Positions 44,145-52,825 of a stretch of 64,000 nucleotides of DNA are shown here, piece by piece (position 1 is the stretch's first letter; each line of letters begins with the position of its first letter). Under the pieces are notes generated by a model. The model was not told where the DNA came from and did not search any database. It worked only from the letters and a program-made list of their open reading frames with translations. Source of the stretch: Bradyrhizobium sp. 199 (lineage in GTDB: Bacteria > Pseudomonadota > Alphaproteobacteria > Rhizobiales > Xanthobacteraceae); contig NZ_JADPJI010000002.1 of the NCBI RefSeq assembly GCF_023073355.1, forward strand, positions 558,001-622,000. The letters are read 5' to 3'. The position numbers were made by a program, and so were the translations under genes.

Positions 44145-46256
44145 ATGCTAGAAAAGGCAGAGGCCACTGAGGCCCCCATCAAAGTCGAGTTCGACAATTT
44201 CGAGCACGGCTTTCCCGAAGGCTTTGGTCCGGGCTGGTGGGGCCAGCTCGCCTACTGGATCGGCATCGCCTTCGCCACCTTCCAGCTCTATGTCGCCGCC
44301 TTCAACTATCTGCCGAGCCAGGTGGTGCGCGGCGTTCATGTCGGCTTCCTCATCCTGCTCACCTTCGGCCTGATCGCAAACTTCACCGCGAAGAGCAATT
44401 TCGGCCGCGCGCTCGGCTGGGTGGTCGGCGGCGCCGGCTTTCTGTGCGGGCTCTACCAGTGGATATTCTACGCCGATTTGATCGCGCGCGACGGCGACCC
44501 GACGCGGCTCGATCTCGTGGTCGGCACGGTGCTGGCGGTGCTGATCTTCGAAGGCACGCGGCGGCTGATGGGCGCGGCGCTGCCGCTGATGTGCGGCGCG
44601 TGCCTCGTCTACTGGTTCTTCGGCCAGTACCTGCCGTCGCCACTCAGTCATCGCGGCTATGATTTCGACCAGATCGTCACGCATTTGTCGTTCGGCACCG
44701 AGGGCTTCTACGCCGTGCCGATCTACGTGTCGGCGACTTACATCTTCCTGTTCATCCTGTTCGGCTCGTTCCTGGAGCGCGCCGGCATGATCCAGCTGTT
44801 CACCGACGTCTCGCTCGGCCTGTTCGGCCGAACCCGCGGCGGACCTGCGAAAGTCGCGGTGTTCGCCTCGGGCATGATGGGCACGATCTCCGGCTCGGGC
44901 GTCGCCAATGTCGTGACCGTCGGCCAGTTCACGATCCCCTTGATGATCAGGTTCGGCTATCGCCGCGCGTTCGCCGCCGGCGTCGAGGCCACGGCCTCGA
45001 TGGGCGGACAGATCATGCCGCCGGTGATGGGTGCGGTTGCCTTCATCATGGCCGAGACGCTGGGCGTGCAATATTCGGAGATCGTGAAGGCGGCGGCGAT
45101 CCCGGCGATGCTCTACTTCGCTTCCGCGTTCTGGATGGTGCATCTGGAAGCCGGCAAGCACGGTCTCGTCGGCATGAAGCGCTCGGAAATCCCGAGTGCC
45201 TGGAAGGCGCTGGTGACGCGCTGGTACCTCGTGCTGCCGCTCGGGGCCCTGATCTACATGCTGTTCGAGGGCTTCACGCCGCTCTATGCCGGCAGCATGG
45301 GCCTCGCGCTGACCGTGGCGCTGATTCTTGGCACTGCCATCACGGCCGGCGTCTCGGCGACGGCCATCCGCTATATCTTCTGGATCGGACTTGCGCTCGT
45401 TGTCGCCGCGCTCTCGCGTGACGGCCTGAAGATCGTGCCGGTCGCGAGCGTCGTCGTCGGATTGATCGTGATCACCGCCTTCGTCCGCGGCGGCTTTGCG
45501 GCGTTGCGTGCCTGCCGCGACGCGCTGGCCGAGAGCGCGAAATCCGCCATCACTGTCGGCATGGCCTGCGCCATTGTCGGCGTCATCATCGGCATGATGT
45601 CGCAGACCGGCGTCGGCACCATCTTCGGCGGCTGGGTGATCGGGCTCGGCGAGAAGAGCCTGTTCCTGGCGCTGATCATGACCATGCTGCTGTCGATCCT
45701 GCTCGGCACCGGCATCCCGACCATCCCGACCTATATCATCACCGCCGCGCTCGCCGCGCCGGCGCTCGCGAAGTTAGGAGTGCCGTTGATCGCGAGCCAC
45801 ATGTTCGCGTTCTACTACGGCATCATGGCCGACCTCTCGCCGCCGGTGGCGCTGGCGGCGCTCGCGGCGGCGCCGATCGCCAAGGAGAACCCGGACAAGA
45901 TCGGCTGGGAGGCGATGCGCATCGCGCTCGCCGGTTACGTCATCCCCTTCATCTTCGTCTATTCGCCGGCATTGATGCTGCAGGCCGGCGATCCCATGGA
46001 GGCCAGGCTTGGCTTCTACGGCGCGGTGGCGCTCGCGACCTTGAAGGCGCTGGTGGCGATCGCGCTGTTCGGCATGGCGGCGATCGGCTTCCTGTTCACG
46101 CGGCTGACGCTGATCGAGCGCCTGGTCACGCTCGGCGCCGCGTTCTGCCTGCTCGGCGATTTCGCGTTCAGCGACACTGCGGGCTTCGTGCTCGCGGCGG
46201 CGATCGTGCTGTGGCAATGGCGGCAGCGCCCGCCGGCGCCTGTCGAGGCGGCGTGA
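44145..46256 (+). CDS. TRAP transporter fused permease (DctQM-like)
   Basis: A 703-residue integral membrane protein with about 16-18 helices, combining the small 4TM and large 12TM TRAP subunits. Recognised segments are LFGRTRGGPAKVAVFASGMM, GTISGSGVANVVTVGQFT, GGQIMPPVMGAVAFIMAE and LGTGIPTIPTYIITAAL. It imports the substrate of the TAXI protein with a sodium or proton gradient. The stop overlaps the GTG of the DUF1850 gene. Confidence 0.95.
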   Translation: MLEKAEATEAPIKVEFDNFEHGFPEGFGPGWWGQLAYWIGIAFATFQLYVAAFNYLPSQVVRGVHVGFLILLTFGLIANFTAKSNFGRALGWVVGGAGFLCGLYQWIFYADLIARDGDPTRLDLVVGTVLAVLIFEGTRRLMGAALPLMCGACLVYWFFGQYLPSPLSHRGYDFDQIVTHLSFGTEGFYAVPIYVSATYIFLFILFGSFLERAGMIQLFTDVSLGLFGRTRGGPAKVAVFASGMMGTISGSGVANVVTVGQFTIPLMIRFGYRRAFAAGVEATASMGGQIMPPVMGAVAFIMAETLGVQYSEIVKAAAIPAMLYFASAFWMVHLEAGKHGLVGMKRSEIPSAWKALVTRWYLVLPLGALIYMLFEGFTPLYAGSMGLALTVALILGTAITAGVSATAIRYIFWIGLALVVAALSRDGLKIVPVASVVVGLIVITAFVRGGFAALRACRDALAESAKSAITVGMACAIVGVIIGMMSQTGVGTIFGGWVIGLGEKSLFLALIMTMLLSILLGTGIPTIPTYIITAALAAPALAKLGVPLIASHMFAFYYGIMADLSPPVALAALAAAPIAKENPDKIGWEAMRIALAGYVIPFIFVYSPALMLQAGDPMEARLGFYGAVALATLKALVAIALFGMAAIGFLFTRLTLIERLVTLGAAFCLLGDFAFSDTAGFVLAAAIVLWQWRQRPPAPVEAA

Positions 46257-46630
46257 GCCTCTGCTTGGCAACAGCGGGTGGCGTGAAGGCGCTGGCGCTC
46301 ACGGCCTTCACGCTGGTCTGGACGCATTCGATCGCGAAGGTCGATTGGCAGGAAGACTGGCGCGTCACGCCCGCCGGCCTCGAACTGGTACAGGCCCGAG
46401 TCAAGGGCACCGGTCCCGGCATGGAGCCGCCGCCCGAGGCGCGGCTGGTCGACGGCTGGTTTCAGTGGCAGCCGCAGCGCGAAGCCATGCAAGAGGTCGT
46501 GCTCGGCAATTCGGGCGCAGCGGGGGAGTGGCGGCTGTGCCATGAGGGACAGTGCCGGACGCTGTCGCAGATTGTCGGGCATCCCATTGGTGCCAACGTC
46601 ACGACGATGAAAGTCTGCAACGATCCGTAG
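46253..46630 (+). CDS. DUF1850-family protein
   Basis: A 125-residue protein with one hydrophobic N-terminal segment (GGVKALALTAFTLVWTHSI). The W-x-V-x-P region (EDWRVTPAGLELVQ) and the beta-rich remainder match DUF1850, a family that follows TAXI-TRAP permeases. The GTG at 46253 overlaps the permease stop (GTGA), so translation is coupled. It is probably an auxiliary periplasmic or membrane component; the exact role is not known. Confidence 0.85.
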   Translation: MSLCLATAGGVKALALTAFTLVWTHSIAKVDWQEDWRVTPAGLELVQARVKGTGPGMEPPPEARLVDGWFQWQPQREAMQEVVLGNSGAAGEWRLCHEGQCRTLSQIVGHPIGANVTTMKVCNDP

Positions 46631-46661
46631 CCCGGATTGCGCTGCGCTCCATCCGGGCTAC
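46627..46661. repeat. Short palindromic repeat GTAGCCCGGAT...ATCCGGGCTAC
   Basis: An 11-bp perfect inverted repeat around TGCGCTGCGCTCC. It begins at the stop codon of the DUF1850 gene and can form a transcription-stopping hairpin before the next dehydrogenase gene. Confidence 0.7.
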
Positions 46662-46689
46662 AACAAGAACAACAACAAGGAGACACGCG

Positions 46690-47496
46690 ATGGATCGGCT
46701 CAAGGGCAAGGTTGCGATGGTCGTGGGGGCCGGTTCGATCGGCCCCGGCTGGGGTAACGGCAAGGCGACCGCGGTGACCTTCGCGCGCGAGGGCGCGCAG
46801 GTGTTTTGCATCGATCGCAACGGCACTGCGGCCGAGGAGACCGCAAAAATTATCACCGGCGAAGGCGGCAAGGCGACCGCGTTCACGGCCGACGTCTCGC
46901 GGGCGAGCGAGATCGAGGCGATGGTGGCGGCATGCCTGAAGACCTATGGCCGCATCGACGTGCTCGACAACAATGTCGGCATCGCCGAGATGGGCAGCGT
47001 GGTCGAGGTGACTGAGGAGAGCTGGGACCGCGTCTTCAGCGTCAACCTCAAGAGCGCCTATTTCGCCATGAAGCACGTCATCCCCGTCATGGTGAAGCAG
47101 GGCGGCGGCTCGATCATCAACATCTCCTCGATCGCCTCGATCCGCCACATGGGCATCTCCTACGTGACCTACGGCACCTCGAAGGCGGCGATGAACCAGA
47201 TGACGCGCACCACGGCGATCGAGTTCGCGCGCCACCACGTGCGCGTCAACGCGATCCTGCCCGGCCTGATGAAGACGCCGATGGTCGAACATTCCGCAGG
47301 ACTTGCCGCCAGCTACGCCAAGGGCGACGTCGAGGCGATGTGGCGCGCGCGCGACGCCCAGGTGCCGATGGGGCACATGGGCGATGCCTTCGACGTCGCC
47401 AACGCCGCGCTGTTCCTGGCGTCGGACGAGTCGAAATATGTGACGGGGATCGAGCTCGTGGTCGACGGCGGGATCACCTGCAAGGCGGGGGCGTAG
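46690..47496 (+). CDS. SDR-family oxidoreductase
   Basis: A 268-residue classical SDR. The cofactor loop is MVVGAGSIGPGWGNGKATA, unusually long compared with TGxxxGIG, then DNNVGIAEM, catalytic NISSIASI and YGTSKAAM. FCIDRNG with Asp after beta2 suggests NAD(H). AAGGAG precedes the ATG at 46690. It lies directly downstream of the TRAP genes, so it may oxidise the imported compound; this is inference. Confidence 0.88.
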   Translation: MDRLKGKVAMVVGAGSIGPGWGNGKATAVTFAREGAQVFCIDRNGTAAEETAKIITGEGGKATAFTADVSRASEIEAMVAACLKTYGRIDVLDNNVGIAEMGSVVEVTEESWDRVFSVNLKSAYFAMKHVIPVMVKQGGGSIINISSIASIRHMGISYVTYGTSKAAMNQMTRTTAIEFARHHVRVNAILPGLMKTPMVEHSAGLAASYAKGDVEAMWRARDAQVPMGHMGDAFDVANAALFLASDESKYVTGIELVVDGGITCKAGA

Positions 47497-47567
47497 CCCC
47501 AATCTCTGCTGTGGTCCCGGATCTGCGCTGAGCCTATCCGAGGCGACAGGCGGGAGTGTTTGGCGAC

Positions 47568-48338
47568 CTATTGCGCCAGCGCGAGAATCCCGCCGGCAAA
47601 CGCATGCCAGGCCGCCGTCTCGCTGATCGGCCAGTTCAGCACCTTCACCGTCAGCAGCGCGAGCGTGCCGAAGATATAGACCGGGTGCACGCGGCCTTCG
47701 CTGCGCCAGTCGCGCACCATGGCGACGGCGAGCAGAAGGGAGGCGACGACAGCCGGCGCGATCGTCACCGGCACCGGCGGCGGGCCCGGCGGTCCGGGAG
47801 GCGCCAGGAAGGTTAGGAACCAGCGTGCGATCGCGGCATCGAGGATCGAGACCGCGGCCAGCAGCATCAGGCGCTTGTGAATTGCGGGCCTGCGCGTATT
47901 CATGATCGCCAGCACGAACACCCCTGCGAAGAACGCGATCCCGCTCATCGGCACGATCGAGAAAGCGATGCCGGCCTCGCGCTGCCCGAGTGCTGCGGCA
48001 TGCTGCATCACGTGCACGGAGGCGAGGAAGCCGAAGATCGTCATCGCAGTCGCGAGCGACACGCCGGCGATGCCGAGCGCGCGGTGATTGACCACGCGGC
48101 CCGAGGCCGCGAGCCAGGTCTGGAGCACGAAATAGAAAGACCAGGTGAAGAACAAGAGCCCGTGAAAGTGAATCACCGGGCTTGCGGACAACGTCCGGTT
48201 GGCGAGCGGAATCCAATAGGTCGGTGCGAAGCCGAGAAATGCGGTGGCCGCGCAGGCCAGAGACATATGCAGATAAAAATATCGTGCAGGCGACGCATCT
48301 CGCGCGCGTACACGACGGTCGTCGGTCAGGGTCGTCAT
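47568..48338 (-). CDS. Integral membrane protein, unknown function
   Basis: A 256-residue protein with about seven helices, including FLGFAPTYWIPLA, HFHGLLFFTWSFYFVLQTWL and GIAGVSLATAMTIFGFLA. Histidines in VIHFHG and VNHRALG may bind a cofactor. The frame is open to 48419 but the ATG at 48338 avoids a spurious leader made by repeat DNA. Similar proteins are annotated as hypothetical membrane proteins. It lies downstream of the antiporter gene on the same strand, with a repeat-derived hairpin between them. Confidence 0.7.
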   Translation of the reverse strand: MTTLTDDRRVRARDASPARYFYLHMSLACAATAFLGFAPTYWIPLANRTLSASPVIHFHGLLFFTWSFYFVLQTWLAASGRVVNHRALGIAGVSLATAMTIFGFLASVHVMQHAAALGQREAGIAFSIVPMSGIAFFAGVFVLAIMNTRRPAIHKRLMLLAAVSILDAAIARWFLTFLAPPGPPGPPPVPVTIAPAVVASLLLAVAMVRDWRSEGRVHPVYIFGTLALLTVKVLNWPISETAAWHAFAGGILALAQ

Positions 48339-48415
48339 CAGGAGTGAGTCTGGGAAGAAGGGGTTTGGTTCAAAGCTCTCCCTCTCCCCGCAAGCGGGGC
48401 GAGGTAAAGAAGCTC

Positions 48416-49993
48416 TCATCCCCCCGCGCTCAATTCTGCGCGATCGAGCTCCTCTTCGATCCGGTGGAAGGCGTCATCGCCGATCACCTCGGTGGCGCGG
48501 AGTTCGACGATCGATTTGCGCGCGGCCTCGATGGCGCGGCGGCGCAGGGGATCGGCTGGCAGCTCGCCATTGGCGATGCCCCCGCTGGGATCGGTCTCCG
48601 CCTGCATCAGGATGGCGCGATATTCGAGGCGCAGGATCTCCGCCTCCTCGGACGGATCGCTCTCGATTGCGTCGAGCGCGGCGCGATAGGCGATGGCGCG
48701 GGCGTGCGCGACCTCGGTGCCGACGGGATCATCGTCCTTGAGGCCGAACGCCAGAATCAACGGCCGCAGCGTCAGCCCCTGGATCACCAGCGATCCCAGC
48801 ACCACCGCAAAGGCGGTGAAGACGATGAAGTCGCGATAGGGAAAATTCTCCGGTAGCGCGAAAGCAGTGGCGAGCGTGACGAGGCCGCGCATGCCGCACC
48901 AGGAGATGATGAGGCCGCCCTTGGCCGAGGCGACCTGCTTCGGATCCTTCGGATGATAGATCCCCTGCGCGACAAGCACACGCAAGGTCGTGCGGTAGAA
49001 CGTCACCCAGAGCAGCCGGACCAGCACCACGGTGAGCAGGATCCAGGCGGCCGCCACGCAATATTCCCAGCGCACGTCCGCGTCCAGCCGCATCCAGATC
49101 GGCCGCATCTGCATGCCGATCAGCATGAAGGCGAGCACGTTGAGCACGAACACCATCGTCTCCCAGACCGCATAGGATGGCACCCGCAGCCGCGCCGGCA
49201 TGCGCAACCCTGCCGAGCGCGCCATCGTCATCGCATAGACCACGATGGTGAGAATGCCGGAGAGGCCGAGATGCTCCGCGCCGATCCAGACCAGGAAGGT
49301 GGTGGCGAATTGCAGGATGATCGCGCTCGGGGCTTCCCTCACCCGCTCGATGAAGAGCGGAATGATGCGGCCCGCGACGAGCCCGGCGACGACGCTGCCG
49401 ACCAGCGCCAGCGCCATGGTCGGCGCGACCTGGCTCCATGTCAGATGCTCGGCGGCGACCGCGCCGACAGCGATGCGATAGATCAGGAGCGCGGTGGCGT
49501 CGTTGAGCAGGCTTTCGCCTTCCAGGACCTGCACCATGCGGTGGGGCAGCTTGACCTGGCTCAGGATCGCGACCGCCGCGGCTGCATCGGGCGGCGCCAC
49601 GATGGCCCCGAGCGCAACCGCCGCGGCCCACGGCATGCCGGGCATCAGCCGGTGCGCGACAAAGGCGACGCCGGCAGTGGTCAGGCCGACCGCGGCGACG
49701 ACCAGGGTCGAGACGGGAACCCAGTTGTTGCGCAGATCGCGCAGCGAGGTGTCGAAGGCGGCGTCGAGCAGAACCGGTGCGACGAAAAGCGCCAATGCCA
49801 GGTCCGGCTCCAGCGCCCAGGACGGACTGGACGGCACGAAGGCGATCAGTGCGCCGCCGATGGCGAGAAAGGTCGGGTACGGGACCTTGATCCGCCGCGC
49901 CAGCGCCGATAAGGCAACGGCGCCGAGCAGAAGCGTGATGATCCATTCGAATGTCGACACGATGGTCCCCGAAGCCGATATGAGCGGCGCCAC
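48416..49993 (-). CDS. Na+/H+ antiporter (CPA1 family)
   Basis: A 525-residue cation-proton antiporter with about 12 helices. The transport-site pattern is in GAIVAPPDAAAAVAILSQ (here PPD) and GESLLNDATALLIYRIA, with the conserved ND-A. WCGMRGLVTLATAFALP is typical. The C-terminal cytoplasmic tail of about 110 residues is charged. The start at 49993 is a GTG; a second GTG at 49960 has a better GGGGA upstream and may be the true start. It probably controls pH or Na+. Confidence 0.9.
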   Translation of the reverse strand: MAPLISASGTIVSTFEWIITLLLGAVALSALARRIKVPYPTFLAIGGALIAFVPSSPSWALEPDLALALFVAPVLLDAAFDTSLRDLRNNWVPVSTLVVAAVGLTTAGVAFVAHRLMPGMPWAAAVALGAIVAPPDAAAAVAILSQVKLPHRMVQVLEGESLLNDATALLIYRIAVGAVAAEHLTWSQVAPTMALALVGSVVAGLVAGRIIPLFIERVREAPSAIILQFATTFLVWIGAEHLGLSGILTIVVYAMTMARSAGLRMPARLRVPSYAVWETMVFVLNVLAFMLIGMQMRPIWMRLDADVRWEYCVAAAWILLTVVLVRLLWVTFYRTTLRVLVAQGIYHPKDPKQVASAKGGLIISWCGMRGLVTLATAFALPENFPYRDFIVFTAFAVVLGSLVIQGLTLRPLILAFGLKDDDPVGTEVAHARAIAYRAALDAIESDPSEEAEILRLEYRAILMQAETDPSGGIANGELPADPLRRRAIEAARKSIVELRATEVIGDDAFHRIEEELDRAELSAGG

Positions 49994-50090
49994 AAGTTAG
50001 CACCAATCCGGCCTATGATGGATAGTACGGCCCCGAGGCAAGAACTTAGGCAAGACTTAACGCAAGAGCGAAAGCAAGATTTCGACTGTA

Positions 50091-50861
50091 ATGGGCATGC
50101 GTTTTAAAAAACTCATTCAATCGTCAGGTGCCGCATTGCTTTGCGCGCTCTCGCTCGCCGCCGCCCAGGCTGCGACCGGCGGCGAGCCGGCTGCGGTCAT
50201 ACAGCTCGATGTCGCCTCATGCCTCGCGGCGGCAGCGGCCGACGATATGGACAAGGCCGCCTCAGCCTGCGACGTCGTGATCGACAGTGAGAAGACGGCG
50301 AAGGCGGATCTGATCAAGGCGCTGATCGCGCGCGCGGCACTCCATGCGCGGCACGAGCAGATCGATCGCGCGATCGCCGACGACAGCCGCGCGCTCTTGC
50401 TCGACCCCATGCTTGCCGACATCTTCAATGCGCGCGGCGAGCTCTGGCTTAGGAAGGGCGATAAGCCCAAGGCGGTGCAGGACTTCGGCGCGGCACTGAA
50501 GATCGACCCGAACCACGAGAAGGCCAAGGCCAATCACAAGGCGATGGCGCGCGAGATCGAGCGGATCGGCGCGCAGATGGCCGTCGCCGGCAAGCCCAGC
50601 TTTAATTGCAGGCGTGCGGCCCGGGCCGTGGAGAAGGCGATCTGCGGCAATCGCGAGCTCGCCGATCTCGATCGGGAGATTTTTGGATCGAACGCGCGTG
50701 CGGTCCGGGAGGCGCGCAACGCGGGTGAGGCCAAAGCGCTCCAGCGCGAGCAGGACGAGTTCATCGCGCGCCGCAATGCCGGTTTCGGCCAGCCCGGCTA
50801 TGATTTGAAGAAGGCGATGCTGGAGCGCTTGCAGCGGCTGAACGGGGTCGACGGGTATTGA
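50091..50861 (+). CDS. Exported TPR protein with LprI-like C-terminal domain
   Basis: A 256-residue protein with a signal peptide (ALLCALSLAAAQA-AT). TPR-like helices span about residues 70-155 (SRALLLDPMLADIFNARGEL, ALKIDPNHEKAKANHKAM). The end carries an LprI-type lysozyme-inhibitor-like segment: FNCRRAARAVEKAICGN, RELADLDREIFG and EQDEFIARRNAGFGQPGYD. The next gene has the same architecture, so the two are tandem paralogues. Function is unknown; lysozyme inhibition is only suggested by the family name. Confidence 0.8.
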   Translation: MGMRFKKLIQSSGAALLCALSLAAAQAATGGEPAAVIQLDVASCLAAAAADDMDKAASACDVVIDSEKTAKADLIKALIARAALHARHEQIDRAIADDSRALLLDPMLADIFNARGELWLRKGDKPKAVQDFGAALKIDPNHEKAKANHKAMAREIERIGAQMAVAGKPSFNCRRAARAVEKAICGNRELADLDREIFGSNARAVREARNAGEAKALQREQDEFIARRNAGFGQPGYDLKKAMLERLQRLNGVDGY

Positions 50862-50882
50862 GGTTCTTTGCATCCCGAGAGT

Positions 50883-50953
50883 GCCCGGGCATCCACGTTC
50901 CTAGTGCCGCGGATTAGACGTGGATGGCAGGGTCAAGCCCGGCCACGACGGCG
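50883..50953. repeat. Interspersed repeat, CCGGGCATCCACG type, copy 2
   Basis: GCCCGGGCATCCACGTTC and ACGTGGATGGCAGGGTC-AAGCCCGG form an imperfect hairpin. It matches the 3' half of the copy at 44015-44093 and lies between the tandem TPR-LprI genes. Confidence 0.65.
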
Positions 50954-51029
50954 TGGACTGGCTCGAATTGAACCCAGCCCTTGCCAGCCGCGACAATGGT
51001 GAGAACCCGACCTCACGGAGCACTCCGCC

Positions 51030-52415
51030 ATGTGTGGCACGCAACCTTGCGCGCAAACCTCTTTGTTTGCCAAAACTTCGCTGCGCAACTTTCTCCTCAG
51101 CGCGGCAATGAGCCTCGTTCTCGCCGCCCCTGCCTCTGCCGGCACGGATTGCATGCTGGGCAGCAAGGCTGCTCCGGCAGAGTTGATCCCGGCCTGCAGC
51201 ACCATCATCGACCAGGCCGCCAATCCCGCTTCCGACCGCGCCGCGGCCCTGCTGGTTCGGGCCGACGCCCATGCGCGTAGCTCGGGTGGTCTCACCCAGG
51301 CCCTGCGAGACATCGACCGCGCCATTGCGCTCGACGGCAAGGATGCAAGGGCATGGCGCCTGCGCGGCGACCTCCTGCGCGAGGCCGGCGGCGACCTCAA
51401 CCGCGCCGCGGCTGACCTCAGCAAGGCCATCGAGCTCGATCCCGGGAATGCGGAGGCCTTTGAGCTGCGCGGTGTCGTCTACACCAATCAGCGCCGGCTC
51501 GACCGCGCACTCGCGGACTACGACAAGGCGATCAAGCTGAAGCCGGATTATGCGCAGGCCTGGTCCGACCGCGGCGCGACCTATTATCTCGGTGGTGACA
51601 ACGAAAAGGCGATCAAGAATTTCGACGAGGCCTTGCGGCTCGACCCCGACCGGCCGCGCACCTACACCAACCGTGGCGCGGCCTGGAAGAAGCTCGGCCA
51701 GCTCGACAAGGCGGTCGCCGACGACAGCGAGGCGATCAGGCTCGATCCGAAAGTGCCGGAATATTACGACAACCGCGGGCTGACCTACGCTGCGATGGGC
51801 GAGTACGACAAGGCGATTGCCGACTACGACCAGGCGGTCAGGCGGGAGCGGCGCGCCAATTTCCTGACAAACCGCGGCGATTCCTATCAGTTCAAGGGCG
51901 AGCTCGGAGCTGCGCTGAGCGACTATGATGCCGCGCTCGAGCTCGATCCGAATTTCGCCAAGACCTACAACAATCGCGCCGTGCTCTACAAGAAGATGGG
52001 AGAGCGGAAGAAGGCGCTGGCCGATTATGAAACGGCGCTCAAGCTGGACCCCGGCAACGAGAATGCGGCGAACGGCCGCCGCAGCACGATGGCGGAGATC
52101 GCGAAGTTCGGCACGGAGCCGCCGCGGGCGCTGAATGCGGCGTCCGGCAACGGTCCGTCCTTCCCGTGCGCGACGGCCAAGCGCGAAGTCGAAAAGGTGA
52201 TCTGCGCGGATCCGCAACTGGGCGTGCTCGACCGTCAGATCGCGGAAACCTTTGAGCGCGTCGTGAAATCCGCGGGCAAGCGCGGAGCTGGCGAGCTGCG
52301 CAAGACCCAGCGCGATTTCCTCAGCCTCCGTAACGCCAGCTTTGGCCGCCCCGGCTACGACCTCAAGAAGATCATGCAGGATCGCTTGCAGAAGCTGAAT
52401 GCGATGGAGAGCTGA
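51030..52415 (+). CDS. Exported TPR protein with LprI-like C-terminal domain (longer paralogue)
   Basis: A 461-residue protein with a signal-like N-terminus (FLLSAAMSLVLAAPASA-GT). About eight TPR units follow, e.g. AIELDPGNAEAFELRGVVY, AIKLKPDYAQAWSDRGATYY and ALELDPNFAKTYNNRAVLY. The C-terminal domain PCATAKREVEKVICADPQLG, VLDRQIAETFERV and RDFLSLRNASFGRPGYD is the LprI-like module shared with the preceding gene. If an internal ATG at 51108 were used the signal peptide would be cleaner. Likely a periplasmic scaffold protein. Confidence 0.82.
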   Translation: MCGTQPCAQTSLFAKTSLRNFLLSAAMSLVLAAPASAGTDCMLGSKAAPAELIPACSTIIDQAANPASDRAAALLVRADAHARSSGGLTQALRDIDRAIALDGKDARAWRLRGDLLREAGGDLNRAAADLSKAIELDPGNAEAFELRGVVYTNQRRLDRALADYDKAIKLKPDYAQAWSDRGATYYLGGDNEKAIKNFDEALRLDPDRPRTYTNRGAAWKKLGQLDKAVADDSEAIRLDPKVPEYYDNRGLTYAAMGEYDKAIADYDQAVRRERRANFLTNRGDSYQFKGELGAALSDYDAALELDPNFAKTYNNRAVLYKKMGERKKALADYETALKLDPGNENAANGRRSTMAEIAKFGTEPPRALNAASGNGPSFPCATAKREVEKVICADPQLGVLDRQIAETFERVVKSAGKRGAGELRKTQRDFLSLRNASFGRPGYDLKKIMQDRLQKLNAMES

Positions 52416-52480
52416 GACGCTCTTCGCCTCTCCCAACCAGTGCAATCATGTGGAGCGTGGCGGATAGCTCGCCCGCAGCC

Positions 52481-52617
52481 CATCCTTCGAGACGCCCGCC
52501 TATGGCGGGCCCTCAGGATGAGGGCGGAGTGCGCGGCAGCACTTTCGTTCGGCTCAGATGCTGGTTAGCCTCATCCTGAGGAGACCGCTGGAAGCGGTCG
52601 TCTCGAAGGACGAGGCG
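52481..52617. repeat. Interspersed repeat, CATCCTTCGAGACGC type, copy 3
   Basis: CATCCTTCGAGACGCCCGCC...GGCGGGCCCTCAGGATGAGG and TAGCCTCATCCTGAGGAGACCGC...GCGGTCGTCTCGAAGGACGAGG are almost identical to 21088-21219 and in the same order; the spacer between the halves differs. The rest of the 410 bases between genes (52416-52825) holds no recognisable gene. Confidence 0.85.
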
Positions 52618-52825
52618 CTTGCTCAGGCCGCCACCAAGACGGCATCCGCACCAGTCCTCTCGTGGGAACGGGGAGAAGGAGAGCCCCTCCTTTTCAGCTT
52701 GAACGGCGGCGCGTTCCCGGGAAAATAGCCCTCAACAAGGCCGGCGATTGATCCTGGTCATGGCCGGACGTCTGTCCTGCCACAAGGTTCAGGGCCAGGC
52801 CGAATAAAGGGACGGGAGCGCGGGA

